A stretch of DNA of 64,000 nt from the NCBI RefSeq assembly GCF_905220365.1, contig NC_061126.1, forward strand, positions 14,074,001 to 14,138,000. The letters run 5' to 3'. The position numbers were made by a program, and so were the translations under genes. Origin of the DNA: Vanessa cardui (taxonomy: Eukaryota > Arthropoda > Insecta > Lepidoptera > Nymphalidae). Each line of letters starts with the position of its first letter. Within the stretch, counting starts at the first letter, position 1. Positions 1 to 13,338 of the stretch are shown one piece after another. The notes below the pieces were generated by a model, which did no database searches, was not told where the DNA came from, and saw only the letters and a program-made list of their open reading frames with translations.

Positions 1-1700
1 GTTATTACATAGTTATTACGCCATCGCAAGCTGAAATTAATATCCCTGATCTGGTCTATAGGTTGTTGAATCGAGATATAAAGTTGTTTATGTGATGTTA
101 TGGATTAAGTTCACGTTAGACAGCAATGCAATACCATTACATATGCCAATTAAACTTTAATAACATTCGACAACGCCGTTAAAGTACGATTAATACATGA
201 ACCATTTGAAATTAATTCATATGTTTGCCCTTCTAGGTTAACTACGATACGTCAAACTGTACATGTTATTTATTATTTGAATTTAGAATTAAAAACTTTA
301 AATCGAATAAAATCATTAATTACTTTTTAGTCTAAAGATTTAAATGTTCGTTCGTCTTTTGTTTCGAATTGACGAATACCGCCGAAATGGTGACAAACAA
401 TTTTTCACCTTTCAATGTTTCCGAGCATTCATAACATTACGACGTGTGACGTACAAATCTCGCGAGATGTATCACTGTTCTAGTTAGCTGACAATAAATC
501 GTATGTTTAACGTCTCGGTGAATTGTGTATATAATTAACAATAATACAAGTATACACGATTTCCAAACTAAGCGACGCAACGCAGATCGTTTGTCACGAA
601 GTAAATTGCTATTTATTAGGATTATCGCCAGAACAAACTATTTCGCTTTGTTAGTACACATTGAATTTACACGTATTTATTTACGCAATATTCGCGAACG
701 TCTTTGTTCGAAAGCGGTATTAAGTTATCAATTATATAAAAATATATATAGCGGAAAATTCCTCTTCCAGTCCTCTTGTGCATTGTTCTCGACGCAAACA
801 GTGCAGCTCATAAATAAGCCGTAGCTATTTAGCTAACAATCGGGCACCGATGGGCATTTGGTCAGATTCCGAGGCAGGCAGTCGTGGAAGCCACGTGTGC
901 TCGCCTCCGCATGCCTCGGCCTGAATATGCAACCCTTGCTTGAATTTGCCCCTATGCCGAATATTCCCTGCACATCGGACAATGTGAGCGCATAATTCAA
1001 TGCCAAAATGAAATGTCTCTTCGTTTGTCGATTATTGCTTCATTGTCGATGTTAACTGATAATCATACTGTCAATAGTTGATTTTTGATTGAACTTAGCT
1101 GTCTCAAAAAGTTTTATATAACATGCAGTCAAGATTTTAATTACCTTATGTATGTATTATACAAGATATTTTTGTTTTTTTTTTTTCGTTTAGGTATGTA
1201 AAATTTCGAAAATATTTTATTTAGGTCACTGACCAATTAAGGTGCCATGGAAAGTAATATAATTAGTATTAAGAATGACTTAATTTCGCAACATTAAAAG
1301 TAAGCATAATGTGAACCGAGGACGTCTGTTTTTGCGAAATTTTATTTTCGTTTTTATGTTTTTATTTTTTGTATAGTTTGTTTTATTTTACGTTTTTGTT
1401 CGTTATAGGTAAGTGACAAATGGAAAATTTACTGCGGTGATCGTTACGCTCATGATGCATCCTGCTGGGTACTACGCGAATCTTGGTAAGCTAAGATATG
1501 CTTTGAATATAATTATTATATTTTCGAGAAACATCTTTAAAAAATATATATGCATGTGTTAGGTCGACGAAGACAAAAAGGCCTATTTATGTTTGATTTC
1601 TTTAACTTTAGTTTCTTTGTTAAGGTTGGAATAAATAAAGAAAAAGGTTTATGACTATATTAACAAATTGTTTTATACAACAACATTTATTTTTAAAAAC
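1..1700. other. AT-rich noncoding, no gene recognised
   Basis: Open frames here are short and lack protein-like composition. A small GC-richer patch at about 850-960 contains the imperfect inverted words CCGAGGCA and TGCCTCGG. Poly-T runs occur near 1170-1187. Nothing else is supported. Confidence 0.5.
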
Positions 1701-1717
1701 ATTTATATCCTAATTTA

Positions 1718-1773
1718 AATATAGAAGGTTCATCTATGTAGTTGTAGAACTACATAGATGAACCTTCTATATT
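1718..1773. repeat. perfect inverted repeat (26-bp arms, 4-nt loop)
   Basis: The left arm 1718-1743 and right arm 1748-1773 are exact reverse complements, separated by GTAG. The match stops at the next base outward. The fold would be a 26-bp uninterrupted hairpin. Perfect arms imply a recent origin or maintenance; no transposase or terminal duplication is evident. Confidence 0.9.
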
Positions 1774-1903
1774 CCAATTAAAGAAATCATAACAAACGTT
1801 TTCCATTTACATTGGTAATCTGTACAATACTAACAGTTCTTCCACTTAACTATTGATAACTACTTTAATTTTATTTCTAAAGTAACGATAACAGCATCAT
1901 AGA

Positions 1904-2095
1904 CTAATTGTTGCCCGCGGCTTCGCTCGTGTTTAGAGGGATGATTGACATGTGTTAGGCAAAAATGTAGCGTATATAATCTTCCTTGAAGTTCAAATTT
2001 GCTCCACACCAAATTTCATCTAATTCGGTTCATTGGTTTGGTCGTGAATAAGAAAAAAACAGACAGACACTTTCACATTTATAATATTAATATAT
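1904..2095 (-). mobile_element. Helitron-like family A copy, reverse
   Basis: Reads CCCGCGGCTTCGCTCG at the left, then the GTTCAAATTTGCTCCACACC and CCAAATTTCATC segments. The right end has ACAGACAGACACTTTCAC and TTTATAATATTAATAT. On the reverse strand this is the lepidopteran-type element that begins near TCTATACTAATATTATAA and ends CCGCGGGC-CTAG. Related copies lie at 38433, 38823, 43541, 50937 and 63767. The terminal CTAG is degraded here. Confidence 0.6.
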
Positions 2096-2231
2096 ATTAT
2101 TCAAGCCCTCGACCAATGACATCGCGTCATTTGTTGTCAAATTTTCTATATTTAGATTTTGTCCTCTTGTGTTTGGTATAGACTTTACTATAGTAAATAC
2201 AATATCAAAAATGTTTGGAATCGCGATTAAA

Positions 2232-2475
2232 CGACGACCTCCATGGTCGAGTGGTGTGTACACCGGTTTTCATGGGTACGCCAGGCTGAGGTCCCGGGTT
2301 CGATTCCTGGCCGAGTCGATGTAGATTACCATTAGTTTTCTATGTTGTCTTGGGTCTGGGTGTTTGTGGTACCGTCGTTACTTCTGATTTCCATAACACA
2401 AGTGCTTCAGCTACTTACATTGGGATCAGAGTAATGTATGTGATGTTGTCTCATATTTACTAGATATTTATTTAT
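2232..2475 (+). mobile_element. tRNA-derived SINE (family 1)
   Basis: The head is tRNA-like: TGGTCGAGTGG (A-box-like, 2244) and GGTTCGATTCC (B box, 2297). A conserved body follows (GTTGTCTTGGGTCTGGGTG, CCATAACACAAGTGCTT, ATTGGGATCAGAGTAATG), then a TTTATTTATTT tail. Other copies are at 13339, 26155, 59773 and reversed at 54690. This is a Pol III-type non-autonomous retroelement. Confidence 0.8.
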
Positions 2476-2584
2476 TTCTTTACTAGATTAGGGTCCAGAT
2501 ACATATACTTATGCCTAGAAAAAAAATATACGAATCCAATTCCTTTTTCAAATTCGCTAATTAAAATAATATGCTCCAAACTTT

Positions 2585-2655
2585 ATCAAAGGGAGATGAG
2601 GCTTGGGCTAAGGCCCAATAGTGGGACATTGATAGGCTATTGTTTTTGTTGTTGT
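2585..2655 (+). mobile_element. short retroelement tail fragment
   Basis: GGCTTGGGCTAAGGCCCAATAG followed by TGGGACATTGATAGGCTATTG and a (TTG)n-like end. This resembles the 3' tails of lepidopteran SINE/LINE elements that contain GGCC-CAGTAGTGGGA words. Only the tail is present. Confidence 0.45.
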
Positions 2656-2659
2656 AATT

Positions 2660-4430
2660 AAAATTACATTAATATAAAAGAATATCGTAAAAGTGTTTTG
2701 TGTTTAACATTTATCGTTCTGTTTATCGCCTTGATTAAATTTATCTATTGGATTTAAGATATAGAAATGTTCCACGAGTAAGTTTATTGATCATAGTTCT
2801 CCACTTGATTAACTTAAGGCTATATATAATAAGCAAGCGGGCTTTTCGATAATAAATGTGTCAAATAATTATGCCACCATAACTGCTTTCTAGTACAATA
2901 AAAATTTTATGTCTTTGTGTTCTTTAAATTGTCCTTTCTTGTTATTTACTGTATTATAATTATTATTATAGCCGCCGGTCCTTATTGAAACGAGGTTTAA
3001 TTTTATTATAACTAGCTATTTCCTTCGTGTATGTCCGTGTTAAACTTATGATACAGTAGCTTATTAATACAGGAAGTCTCACGTCAAATTAGATTAAGAA
3101 CTGTTCAGTAATTTTGTCGTTTTATTAAGACATAAGACGGAATTACTTTCGCCTATCTACTTTTAAGATTTATATTACGTCACAAAACACTATCTATATG
3201 GTTGCGCTATATTTAAAGTATTAAATATTAATTATATTTCTACATGTAAATATGTATAGACTTTACTAAAATAGTAAACTCGTGTACTAACTTGGATGTA
3301 TGTAACAGTTTTCCCGCGTTTCCAAAATGATGATTCTGATTGCGGTGACTTATATCATATATAGATTGTTTATTTATTATTTAATATTAAACATGCAAAT
3401 ACATTATGTAATTATGTTAATACAATTAACAGCCGATTCTCAAACAGCGAAAACAACGCTGGCGCTTTTAGACACAATCGGGTATACTCGTGGGATTTCG
3501 TCAAACTAAGCGTTAGTATAACATTACAAAAGAATATGTAAATTATTTAAAAACAAATAAATGAAGATAGTTAATTTTATGACCAGTAGTCGGATGCTTT
3601 AGACTTTAAAATTTCAGCTTTATTTGTTAGTTGAAACATATTGGGTGATACAGGTTAAAAAACAGTTGTATGCGATTCACCCATACGATACATTATAATA
3701 GCTGAAGTTTATTTACTTGTTTGTTAATAATTAGTTTCTGTATTCCTTTTTTAAAAACAATCAAATAAATATAAACGCGGGCGCAACTTAGCGCAAATAA
3801 AAGCTAATAAAAACTCAAATAGTTGAATATTTGAAATATTTTTTGTATGGTAAATTTATAACAACTTCTACCCAATTGCATTGTCCATTAGAAGTTCCAA
3901 AAAACAGTAATTAGTGGCTCGATGTTGTTACTCATCTATTAAGGCCATTATCTCGCTTAATTATAATTCCTGTCCAATTCTTATCGCTGCCTATCTTTTC
4001 TGCGAAATTAATGATAACAAAACTGTGACGTCACGGTTTTTTTCGGTAACACAAATTAGTGTTTAATACGATTCTCGTGCGATTTCCTTGAAAGTTAACA
4101 CAGAAGTGTTAGTTTTAATAATTTGTTTAGGTATTATTATAAGAATAATGTTATTGGACGCTCGCGCTTTGTATAATTTCGTTTCAGAAATTAACATCAA
4201 TTTCGTAATGATATTTTAAACTGGGCGTATATTTGCATAACTTAACACAATTATGTATTTATGTTTAACTCGTTGAGTTATATTTAAATGAAACCTTTTC
4301 CAAAAGATTCGAACGTGCAAATAATTTGGCCATGGCAGATATTAAAAGAAACTGCTTTTATAGATTGTTTTTTTTTTCTTAATCAATTGACATGTGCGGT
4401 TCATGAAATCATACCTGATATGATAATCAG
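2660..4430. other. AT-rich noncoding, no gene recognised
   Basis: Short open frames only, with no splice-bounded protein-like segment. The word ATAGACTTTACTA at 3256 recurs from about 2179. No repeat family is clearly recognised. Confidence 0.4.
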
Positions 4431-4449
4431 GAACCCAATATCACCATTG

Positions 4450-4545
4450 TCATCATCTATATATCGACATAGGCCTCTCCAAGTGCACGCCACTGTGGTC
4501 TTTCTCCGGCTATTCGCACCAGACTCCTGCCTGCCGCCTGAACCC
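4450..4545 (-). mobile_element. RTE-type LINE 3' end fragment, reverse
   Basis: On the reverse strand, GGCGGCAGGCAGGAGTCTGG leads to GTGCACTTGGAGAGGCCTATG and a GATGATGACAATGG run. This is the C-terminal codons and short-repeat tail pattern of an RTE-type non-LTR retrotransposon; compare the in-frame version at 42843. Only about 100 bp remain. Confidence 0.55.
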
Positions 4546-4549
4546 AATA

Positions 4550-6900
4550 TATTAAACAATAATAGCTATAACATCTCATTCGTAAAGACCTATTTTGATG
4601 CTGTAATCATAAAATATGTCGCATATCACGTTCTGATCGTATCGAGAAAATAATGACATGATGAATGATAACTCTAGGGTTATTAAAAAAAAGCTTTTAT
4701 AAATACAACCAAATTAGAAATCTGTATATACTGTTAAACGAAAGAAAAACGTTTTCGTGTTTTGATGATAATTTTAACATCGTACATTGATAAGATTGCC
4801 GATGGGATACGGGTATCAAGTTCAAGATTATATTTCGATAACAACGCATGCGTTATGTAAGTCATCGTATTAAGATAAAGAATAAGATTTTAACTAAACA
4901 TTAATATTAGCAATGAAGCCTTTCAGCGCGCTAAAATTGATTGATAATAAATACATATTATTTGGGTCTTTTATTTGTGACGTAAGAATCAAAATAAACG
5001 TTTTCAAGTTAATTTTTGCAAGACATTTAATTTGTTGTTTTACACCAACGTAATGTTAATCTGTTCTGAATATATATGAAAAAAAAAAACAATCAATATA
5101 TAATTTACATTTCATCTTGAATTAGAATACATTATGTTATGAGATATGGTTGGAAGTTATAAGTGGTTCTTATTTCATAGAGTGTTTGTGTCTAAGCTGT
5201 TTTATCATGTGCATCTGCACAATTTACAATTAAAAAAAAAAAAAAAGTTTATGTGAAGAAATTTTTTAAGGGATAATCAACCTTATGTTTATAATTCGAA
5301 AGAGAATAGTCGTTTAAATATTGAAATGTGCTAATATTGACAAAAATGGTAGAGTTGAATTATTAACGATTTAAACTTTAAAGTTTAAAAAAAATAGTAT
5401 GATATACTTGTGATGATGTAATGTGAAAAATCATTTGTAAATAAATGTTTTATTGAAAAGAAAATGTAGTATAATATAAAATGTTGTCATTATCATATAA
5501 CGTTCAGTTATAACGTTACAAATGTTATCTATTAATCATGTAAATATGGTCGTACTTGACTTACATACGTTTACGTCGGTACGTTTCAATTCTGAAATTA
5601 GTAAGATTATAATCTATCTTTATTACTACTCGCTAATAGAATTAAGTGGCAGTAAATGTATTATTTATGGATCGATATGGCACAGTGGATACTAACTCGA
5701 AATCCTAGGTTTAATTCCGGGAACTACAGAGATGTCATATGTTTAATTTTTGTTTATATTTGGTGAAAGAATTTATCCAAAAGGAAATGTTTCATTTTCA
5801 TTCTGAGAAGACCTTTGCTAGCAGTGTCGCTATGGACTAATCCGTAGATCTGTGGAACCATAGTAAAACAAATTTGTAAACATTTATATTTGTCCGTTCA
5901 TAGTTGACACGACTTGATTTTAATCAGATACAGTACTATCATTTCCTTAACAATGTTTTCATTACTAGATAAGTGATATTAATAAATAAATATTAATATA
6001 CGATAAAGCTTCAGCTGTTAACAGTAACGTTGGTTCGATCGGATTAATATTTTATCGCCCCACCATTATTAAGGTCAATATACAATTGTCTGTTTCTAAG
6101 ATAGTTCTGATTTGATACCGTGAGAACTTCAAGGTATGTTGTGATCGATGCTAACGTCAGATTGATCGTTAAAACAAACTGGTATTTATTTTTAGACAAC
6201 CATTAAAAAACGAATGTCCGAACGAAGTACGCTCGCTGCTATTTTATATTCGATAGAACGTTATATTTAATTGTATATCGATATTTGTGTAATCGATTCT
6301 ACAAATTTAGTTTCAATAGCGCTATACGCTTGTGAAAGGAAAATAGGAAAACAATTATGCCTTCAAAAATGGTAATAGCAACACTGTTACAATGGAAATT
6401 TGTGTAGTAGTGTAAGTGTAGGTATTATATTTTAGATTGTGTTACTGAAACGTTGATCAAAGTCAGATTAACTATTTTAGCTTTAATCTGAACGCTGATT
6501 GGACATTTATCGCGTCATCAGCTGTTATCGACCAATGAATGTACAGCGGCACTTAAAGTTAATGTAATCTAAACCAATTAATACACTAACAATACAAATA
6601 ATTGTAAACATGTTTTGGTCGCTTGTGTTCTTTTCCGATTCGAATTAGTTTGAAAAACGAAGAGAAGATTCGTATAAAGTAAGAAATTCTCGCTCCTTTA
6701 AAGTCAGACAAATCGTCAGCGTTTCGATACCATTACTTGGGGTTAATTGGTTTTCGGGATGTTTATAGCAAACGATTGATTGGCCAATTACCTTCAGCGA
6801 CTTGTCTGCTTTCGATACTAATTCGTTGGAAATAGTTTTTGTGCTACAGTATAAGTGTGTTAAATTTAAGTTTAATAATGTACGACAAGCAGCACTTTGC
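4550..6900. other. AT-rich noncoding with one degenerate tRNA-like patch
   Basis: At about 5668-5720 a tRNA-like head is suggested by ATATGGCACAGTGGATAC and GGTTTAATTCCGGG, possibly a decayed SINE. The rest is AT-rich with poly-A/T runs. No gene is supported, including the open frame on the minus strand at 6645-6911, which has no recognisable domain. Confidence 0.4.
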
Positions 6901-6939
6901 GGTTTCGCCAAAGAGTTTGAAATAAATCTACCTTACCTC

Positions 6940-7072
6940 TACCTTAAGGTTGCCTGGAAGAGATCGCTGTGTTAGCGATAAGGCCGCCTCTTGTACATCT
7001 TTCATCTAACCGTGTATATGTGATTTATTTACTGGTGTACAATAAAGAGTATTTTGATTTGATTTGATTTTT
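6940..7072 (+). mobile_element. non-LTR retrotransposon 3' tail
   Basis: GGTTGCCTGGAAGAGATCGC, a small hairpin (ATCGC-GTGTTA-GCGAT), GGCCGCCTCTTGTACATC and then ACAATAAAGAGTATTTTGAT with repeated TTGAT units. This is a familiar 3' end of lepidopteran LINEs, including an AATAAA-like signal. The coding part is absent. Confidence 0.6.
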
Positions 7073-7849
7073 AAATCGAAGTTGCTAAATATTCAATAAA
7101 TTTTTGATAGAGACACTCCGGTATACTTCCTGGTATCAAAGCGTGAAATATTGCAAGTCGCGAATTTGAAGTACGCGTTGAATTCATCCTCACACAATAA
7201 ATATCTTGCGAATATTACAAATCTAAAATTTTGGATGGATTTTTGTTATAAATTAACACAATGGCTAAACAGATGTCAATGAAATTTAGTTTCGAGACAG
7301 ATAGCCTGGAATATAACGTAAGTTGCTTTTTATTCAGAAAAAAATATACCAAATACTTGCAAAATTAGTTCCCCTAGACTCCTAACTAATAAAATAGTAA
7401 GTAGTTTGAGGTTTTAGCGAATTTTTGGTTATTTCTTCTCGAGCCTTGTAAATGTTCGGTAAGATATTTTTTTTTTTAATATATGAAAAATCATAAATAT
7501 ATTATTTAAGAGTTGATGAATGAATTGTTCTTCAATTATTGATATTGACATATTGATAAGAATTGATGAGTTATAAAATGTTTCATGAGCATTAATATTG
7601 AGTATAATTATTCAAACTTTGCCCGCCTTTCTATGACAGATAATTTGTAACACAATAATGTATTGTAACAATCTTGTTATTAATGAATTCGAATTGATTT
7701 GATAATTTGTATTTTATGTAACTACTAAGTCTTTAATTAATTGCATCGTTAATTACTCCAAGTTGTAGGAATAAGTTTGAACTAAAAAAATCTGTTTTCA
7801 CGGAAGCTCAAAGATAAATAAGAGTCTTGTAAAAGCGCGCTCGAGTATT

Positions 7850-8290
7850 GTTCATCTCACACTGACCTCGGCTTCTTTTACGAACGTTAATAATAAAGAG
7901 TCGGGAAGTACAACGGATGCAGTGAGTGCAGCATGCGAGCCACGACTTCGGACGCCTCTATCGGCCCCGGCGTGACATAACACCGCTCGCCCCGCCCACG
8001 CGCTCTCGCTCACACGCCTCCAGTGCGAGAGGGACGACATAATATCCTCCGCCGAAGCCTCCACACCGTACTGATTCTAAGAAAAGCCAACTGTTATTAT
8101 CTGACGCGGATTGTTCTCGGCCTCTCGTTTGCCTCGGTCTCATGAATGAATCGCGGCGCCTGCAGGTGCGCACCCTCCAGCGCTAAATTTCGACAATTAC
8201 CCATTTCTAAATTCAGGGTAATTTTCAGCACGCCACTGCATAATTTTCGGTGGCGGATCGCTTCGATTTTGGCTAATTTCAATCAGACAG
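7850..8290. promoter_or_regulatory. GC-rich island, possible regulatory element
   Basis: A sharp GC-rich patch in AT-rich DNA with CGCTCGCCCCGCCCACGCGC (a GC-box-like CCCGCCC word) and several homopurine/homopyrimidine stretches. It also holds a perfect spaced inverted repeat (AATTACCC 8195 / GGGTAATT 8216). Three overlapping minus-strand frames here look composition-driven. It might be a promoter or enhancer of sd or of an unseen transcript; nothing shows transcription. Confidence 0.3.
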
Positions 8291-8299
8291 GAAGTCGAT

Positions 8300-11200
8300 G
8301 TTAGTATCGTTGAGCCAATTAGATTAGCATATACGTGTTGAGATGCTGATGTTCAGCCGTAGATCTGCACGGCTCACGTGCCCATCACGAACCATCAGAC
8401 ATCAATCACAATTCTGCTGGCACTCGCACTCGCGATAATTTGAGCATGCATATAAAAAGATTCATTGCGCTTTGCCAATGATTGAATAATCAATTACAAT
8501 TTAAATAAATACAAATAACGCTGCTGATTATATTGATAAAGTTTGCGATCAAAATGCAAACGAAATTGTTATTAAACAAACGTAATTCCCATACGCAAAC
8601 TCCAACGCTTTTACTTCAACAAAACGATTTGTTTTAAAGATATTTAAATAGCAATATTCATTCGTTTTGAGTAAACATCTCAAAAGCTTCAAATCGCTTT
8701 ATTCTGGGAAAAAGACGTGTCGTTATAAAATATACGTAATTAATTAGAAGATATCAAACATAAATTAGCATCAATTGTTTTTGGAATCGTGACAGCGAAT
8801 TCATATTGCAGGAAGCTTAGCGTCTTGGCACGGTAGCCAGCGGCGATATTTACGAGTATACATTAAATTTGTGTATCACTTTAAACATGATATTTAATAT
8901 CATGTACTTCGATGATTCACTGTATAGATTTGAAAGCAACAAAGTTATCAACTCTAGAATCTTCGAGTTATTTTAATGGCATTTGAATTGCAACTTTAAC
9001 CTTTGTATCGCCGTTCGTAACGACCCTTGACCATGACATTAGTTTAAAATAATATACATTATACCAATATGCTATGTTTTGTCTATTCCATTCGAATTCC
9101 TAATTAATCTTTTATTATGGGCAAATTGAAATAGATCTATTTATGAAAAAATCCAGAGCAACAATAAATTATTGTCTGAACAAACTCATAGAATAAGCTA
9201 AAACAATATTTACTCTCCTTATTCAGACATAAAACATTAAAGAAATCGCCATCCGTTAAAACGAGTGTTATCATCTGATAAGAAATTAATAACGATTTAA
9301 AACGCGATCGATAAGGAGAGAAAGCAATGTGATCTTAAATGGTTCATGTTGTATTGAGTGCTCTCGGTCTATGGCGCTAAGGTTGATGGAGTTGATTCAA
9401 CGGACGCAGTTAAACCGGTTGTCCAAGCACTGTCGTAACAGTAGCCTTAACGATAGTTGCCTTACAATAAAATTATGCCTTGTTCTGTCTTTATTTCTAA
9501 TCCAGGCACGTCTTTCATGTTTAAGTGAGGTTTGCTTAAGCTATGTTTTAGTTAGACAACGTTCATTTAAGTTTTACTCTGATAGCAGACAATAAAGTCT
9601 GTGGTTTTTGAATACATTTTACTTCACGTACGCATTTTGTATCTTATCATTATATCGGTTCAGCTCAATTGCTTTATAATGATTTTATGTTTCATTAAGT
9701 ATTACGTTAGCGTAATGTTTATATAAAGCATGTGTCATTTTATAATGTTAATGATAAACTTTCGTTATATGATTATTTTCATTAAACTAATTGATGTATC
9801 ATTAATATGATATCCGTACAATAATGAGATTTAATAATGACCACGTGATTCGAGACGGCGAGCGAAATCAACCAGGCATGTCGAATAATCAATACGACAC
9901 GACGATATTCAGATTTAAATCCGCTGTTGCGAACTTAGCGTGGCATTTTTGCCTCTTTAATTATAAACACTTTAAAATATTTAAACTTTGACTAATTCAA
10001 CCGGAAATTTTAGTCGAATTCAATTTAATTATCGTTGTTGCCAAAAAAAGTCTTTTTTATAAACGACAACCTCTTCAAACTTTCATTCACGTGTGAATAA
10101 GTTCATAGTCGTCCTCTGTTGCGAAATAAAAGTGGCCAACGACCGTCCGACGGTCCGACCGTCAACAAAGGTACGAGCAAAATTTAAACAGCAATTTAAA
10201 TTGCCACTATAATAACGTTTTGTATGAAATTGAGTCTAGCGTTTTCTCCGCAAGCGAAGTGCTACAAAAACACGTAATGATTCACCGAGACGCGATCATT
10301 TCCACCGAGTCGGAAAATTCCTGTAATCTTTGTAGACTTTCTTCAGCGATTGCCACTCGTTTTGCTAATCTGAACACGCGACACTCGTTTCTGTTTGTAC
10401 GCCTACTTACATTTAATTAATATCACACAATAAATCGTCGTCCATTGGGTGGCTAATTGACGTTTCACATAATATACGTCATATTTACAAGTAACAATCT
10501 GGCAAGTGCATCGTTTGTTAGCACACAAACGTAACAAAACATTCCTAACTCAGGGCTTTATCAGCGACAAGATAAGAGACTAAAGTAGTGGTGACATCAC
10601 CGCTCCACAGACTGTAGATAAAGAAAGTGCTCAGTAGGTAACCCTATAAAAGATAAGATGTCATTTGGCCAATTCAAAACGATTTTATTTTTAAGACTCA
10701 GTGAAAGTGCTGTGGCGAGTTGTAACTAATTGCTTTAATAAGCATTTACGACAACATTTAAGCAGCCTCGACGCTCGAACGGGCACATAAATTCTCATTT
10801 ATTAAAACTCTTACGTGAAAAAAAGTAAAAAGCGAGTTCTAATTCATCCTCCCGTTTTTAAACAACAGCGGAACAGCTCTACTCAAGCAAAGTTGACTGA
10901 GACAGGAGCATATCGGATTGAAACTCGAAATCTTAAACCGGTTTTCTCATATCCCGCGTCCTGCTCTAACTTATGGCTCCGCGAATGTCCCATCTCGCTC
11001 AGTGAGTCACCGTTTTTACGTACAGCGCTGGAGACCGGCCGCTCTACGCACTTCATGGTCACTCGTTCAACTTCGTCACGCTTTGACTGCAATGACTCGA
11101 CATTATGTGACACTATATTAATGTTCAAATTAATAAGTAAATATTACTTTTATAGAGTACTTGTGTAATAGTCGAACTGTTATCAACATATCATTGAATG

Positions 11201-13330
11201 GTTATGAGTTAAAGGCTTTAAGTTCGTTTAAATTGAGAACGCAAATAGATATCATTTAATAGAAATACAATATCTACTTAATAATTAAATTAACATCATT
11301 GCTCAATACAATAACACGTGCAAAACGTTGACAGTTTACTTATTGTACGTATAGACAATTATAAATTGTAATATATTTTCTATCAAACCAAAACGATATT
11401 CACGATATTATTATAATTTATTAAATCGAGTTTTTGATGCTTGATTTTATTCGTGTTTTCAAAAGCGTATCGGTGAAAGGACGTTTTACTTGTCGTGGAT
11501 TTACCGCTTTTTAAGTGTTTATGTGCCATTTGGCATGTTCTCGAATAAACAAAAACGTTGAGCGTTCTCAACGAAAACCAGATATATTTAAAAATATGAA
11601 CGGTTAACGGCGTGTACCGTGTAACTTTTAAAAGAAGCATCATTCGTATATTCCCACACATTTGCATTATTTATTGAAATCGGTAACAATTTATTTACGA
11701 GCATGATTCGTTTTGTTGGTGTAATGAATGGCCCCGAACCGAGTGCAGCGTCGGAGGTGTAGAAAGAGAAAGGGAACTTATTCAAAAGTAGGTAATGTTT
11801 TTGCTGTTCTCGTTGTGTTGAGGCAACGGGCGGCGCGGGCGCAGGCGCGGGCGCATGATTCATCGGCGCGTGGGCCGAGCTTATTATGTTCGCTCCTCTA
11901 TTCGCGTTATTACTTTTTCTTTTACAGCTTCTGTCTCATCTATTAATTCATAATTTATTGCCATTCATTATATTATTATCATACAATGATTCATCTCATA
12001 CAAATACGTGCAATGTGATGTAATGTACGTACATAAACCAGTGTCTTATATAGCGTAATATTTGTTTTCCTGTATACAATGTAAACACACGTTCCGCAAT
12101 ATAAAGTTCGAAACTGCCGTTCATTAAGGCGTTATTGTTGTAATCGCTGTTGTGTTTACATTTTGCCGTCGGGACCAACGTATCCTGCTAAATGCAAGTC
12201 TTGTGTACAGAGCTGCTCTTCGACCAATTCAATCAGGGACCCGTATGGTTTCATCTCATTGTAGACTTTCCTTTTCTTATCTGTTACTAGTAATTTAACT
12301 GCTCATTTTGTAACTTTTCTATTCATTTCTAAGACTGTTTTTTGTCGACTGTCGCCACCATTGTTATTTGACAAAAGGTCATATTCGACGACTACCGCTT
12401 AAAATATTACTTATTGTATTTTCCTCGGCCCGATATGGATAAACATTTACATAGTGTTGTGAAATGAAATCGGTTGCAGAGATAAATAAATATAATTTAA
12501 CGTGGTTGCGTTTATTGTTTAATGGCTACAAGGTAATATTGTTTTAGTATTGAAATGCGTTTCCTTCGATAAATCCTGCAGATATTTATAGCAGGAGTAT
12601 TAATTTCCAATAAGTGACTGTGATCTGATATCATAGCTTTCCAGTTTTACATGAGATTTAGTTTTTTTTTTAAGACTGTAGATAAAGTAAACTTATTCCA
12701 CTTTAAGATTGTTTTGGTTAGATATTAATACAATTTTTTTTTTAAATTAAAGCCTGTATTTGTATCTTAAGTTTAACAACAGGTAACAGGAAAGTTAAAC
12801 TTAGTTTCGTTATGTACAGTCGCACTCGGGAAATAATTTTATATTTTTAATAATATTTATTTTTTAAATACAGCCTTTCACTTTCCTCTAAGCATCATTT
12901 ATCAATCATCCTATAAATTTAAAAAAATCATCAATTTTTGTTTATCACTTAGCATATAGAAGTGCTTATTTATTTATAATTCTAGTAAATCACAATACGT
13001 TTCGTGTCGTATTCCAAGCGGTACGCAGTTAAAAGGCTAGTTCTAAGCTGATATTTAACTTTGACCTTTTAAGATCAATCCTTAGTATCTATGACGCCCT
13101 ATCCTGATGTCGCAAACTCTGGGTCGCTCGAATTGTGCCGCAGACTCGGCGCCGGCGCACGAACGAGCTTTCTCACCGTGGCATTGTAATGTATACGTTC
13201 TCTTCTGACGAGACCTTTATGCTGATGTTTATACATAATGCACATTGTTGTCCTATATATAATCACGATTAGAGGTTTTTATGTACTTTTAGATCATTCT
13301 AGATGCTTAAGATATATAGTTGATGACGAA
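8300..13330. other. noncoding upstream or intronic sequence
   Basis: No coding exon is recognised. Noted points: a short inverted repeat at 10141-10155 (GACCGTC-CG-GACGGTC-like); TATAAAAG at 10645 with a TCAGTG word at 10698, spaced too far for a canonical core promoter; a (GCGGGC)-like GC run at 11825-11856; a GC-rich patch at 13120-13180. The remainder is AT-rich. Confidence 0.4.
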
Positions 13331-13338
13331 GATGTCTT

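Noticed and set aside
2232..2310. Genuine tRNA gene
   Set aside because: A and B boxes exist but the cloverleaf is not intact and the same head recurs with a common non-tRNA body, so it is a SINE.
7852..8282. Three overlapping minus-strand open frames
   Set aside because: Overlap in different frames within a GC-rich island and show no domain; composition effect.
10645..10703. Core promoter (TATAAAAG plus TCAGTG initiator)
   Set aside because: About 55 bp between TATA and initiator, well beyond the usual about 30; left as a note only.
11588..11863. Minus-strand frame with Ala-Pro repeat (APAPAPAP)
   Set aside because: Arises from a GCGGGC-type run; flanks are not protein-like and no splice donor fits.
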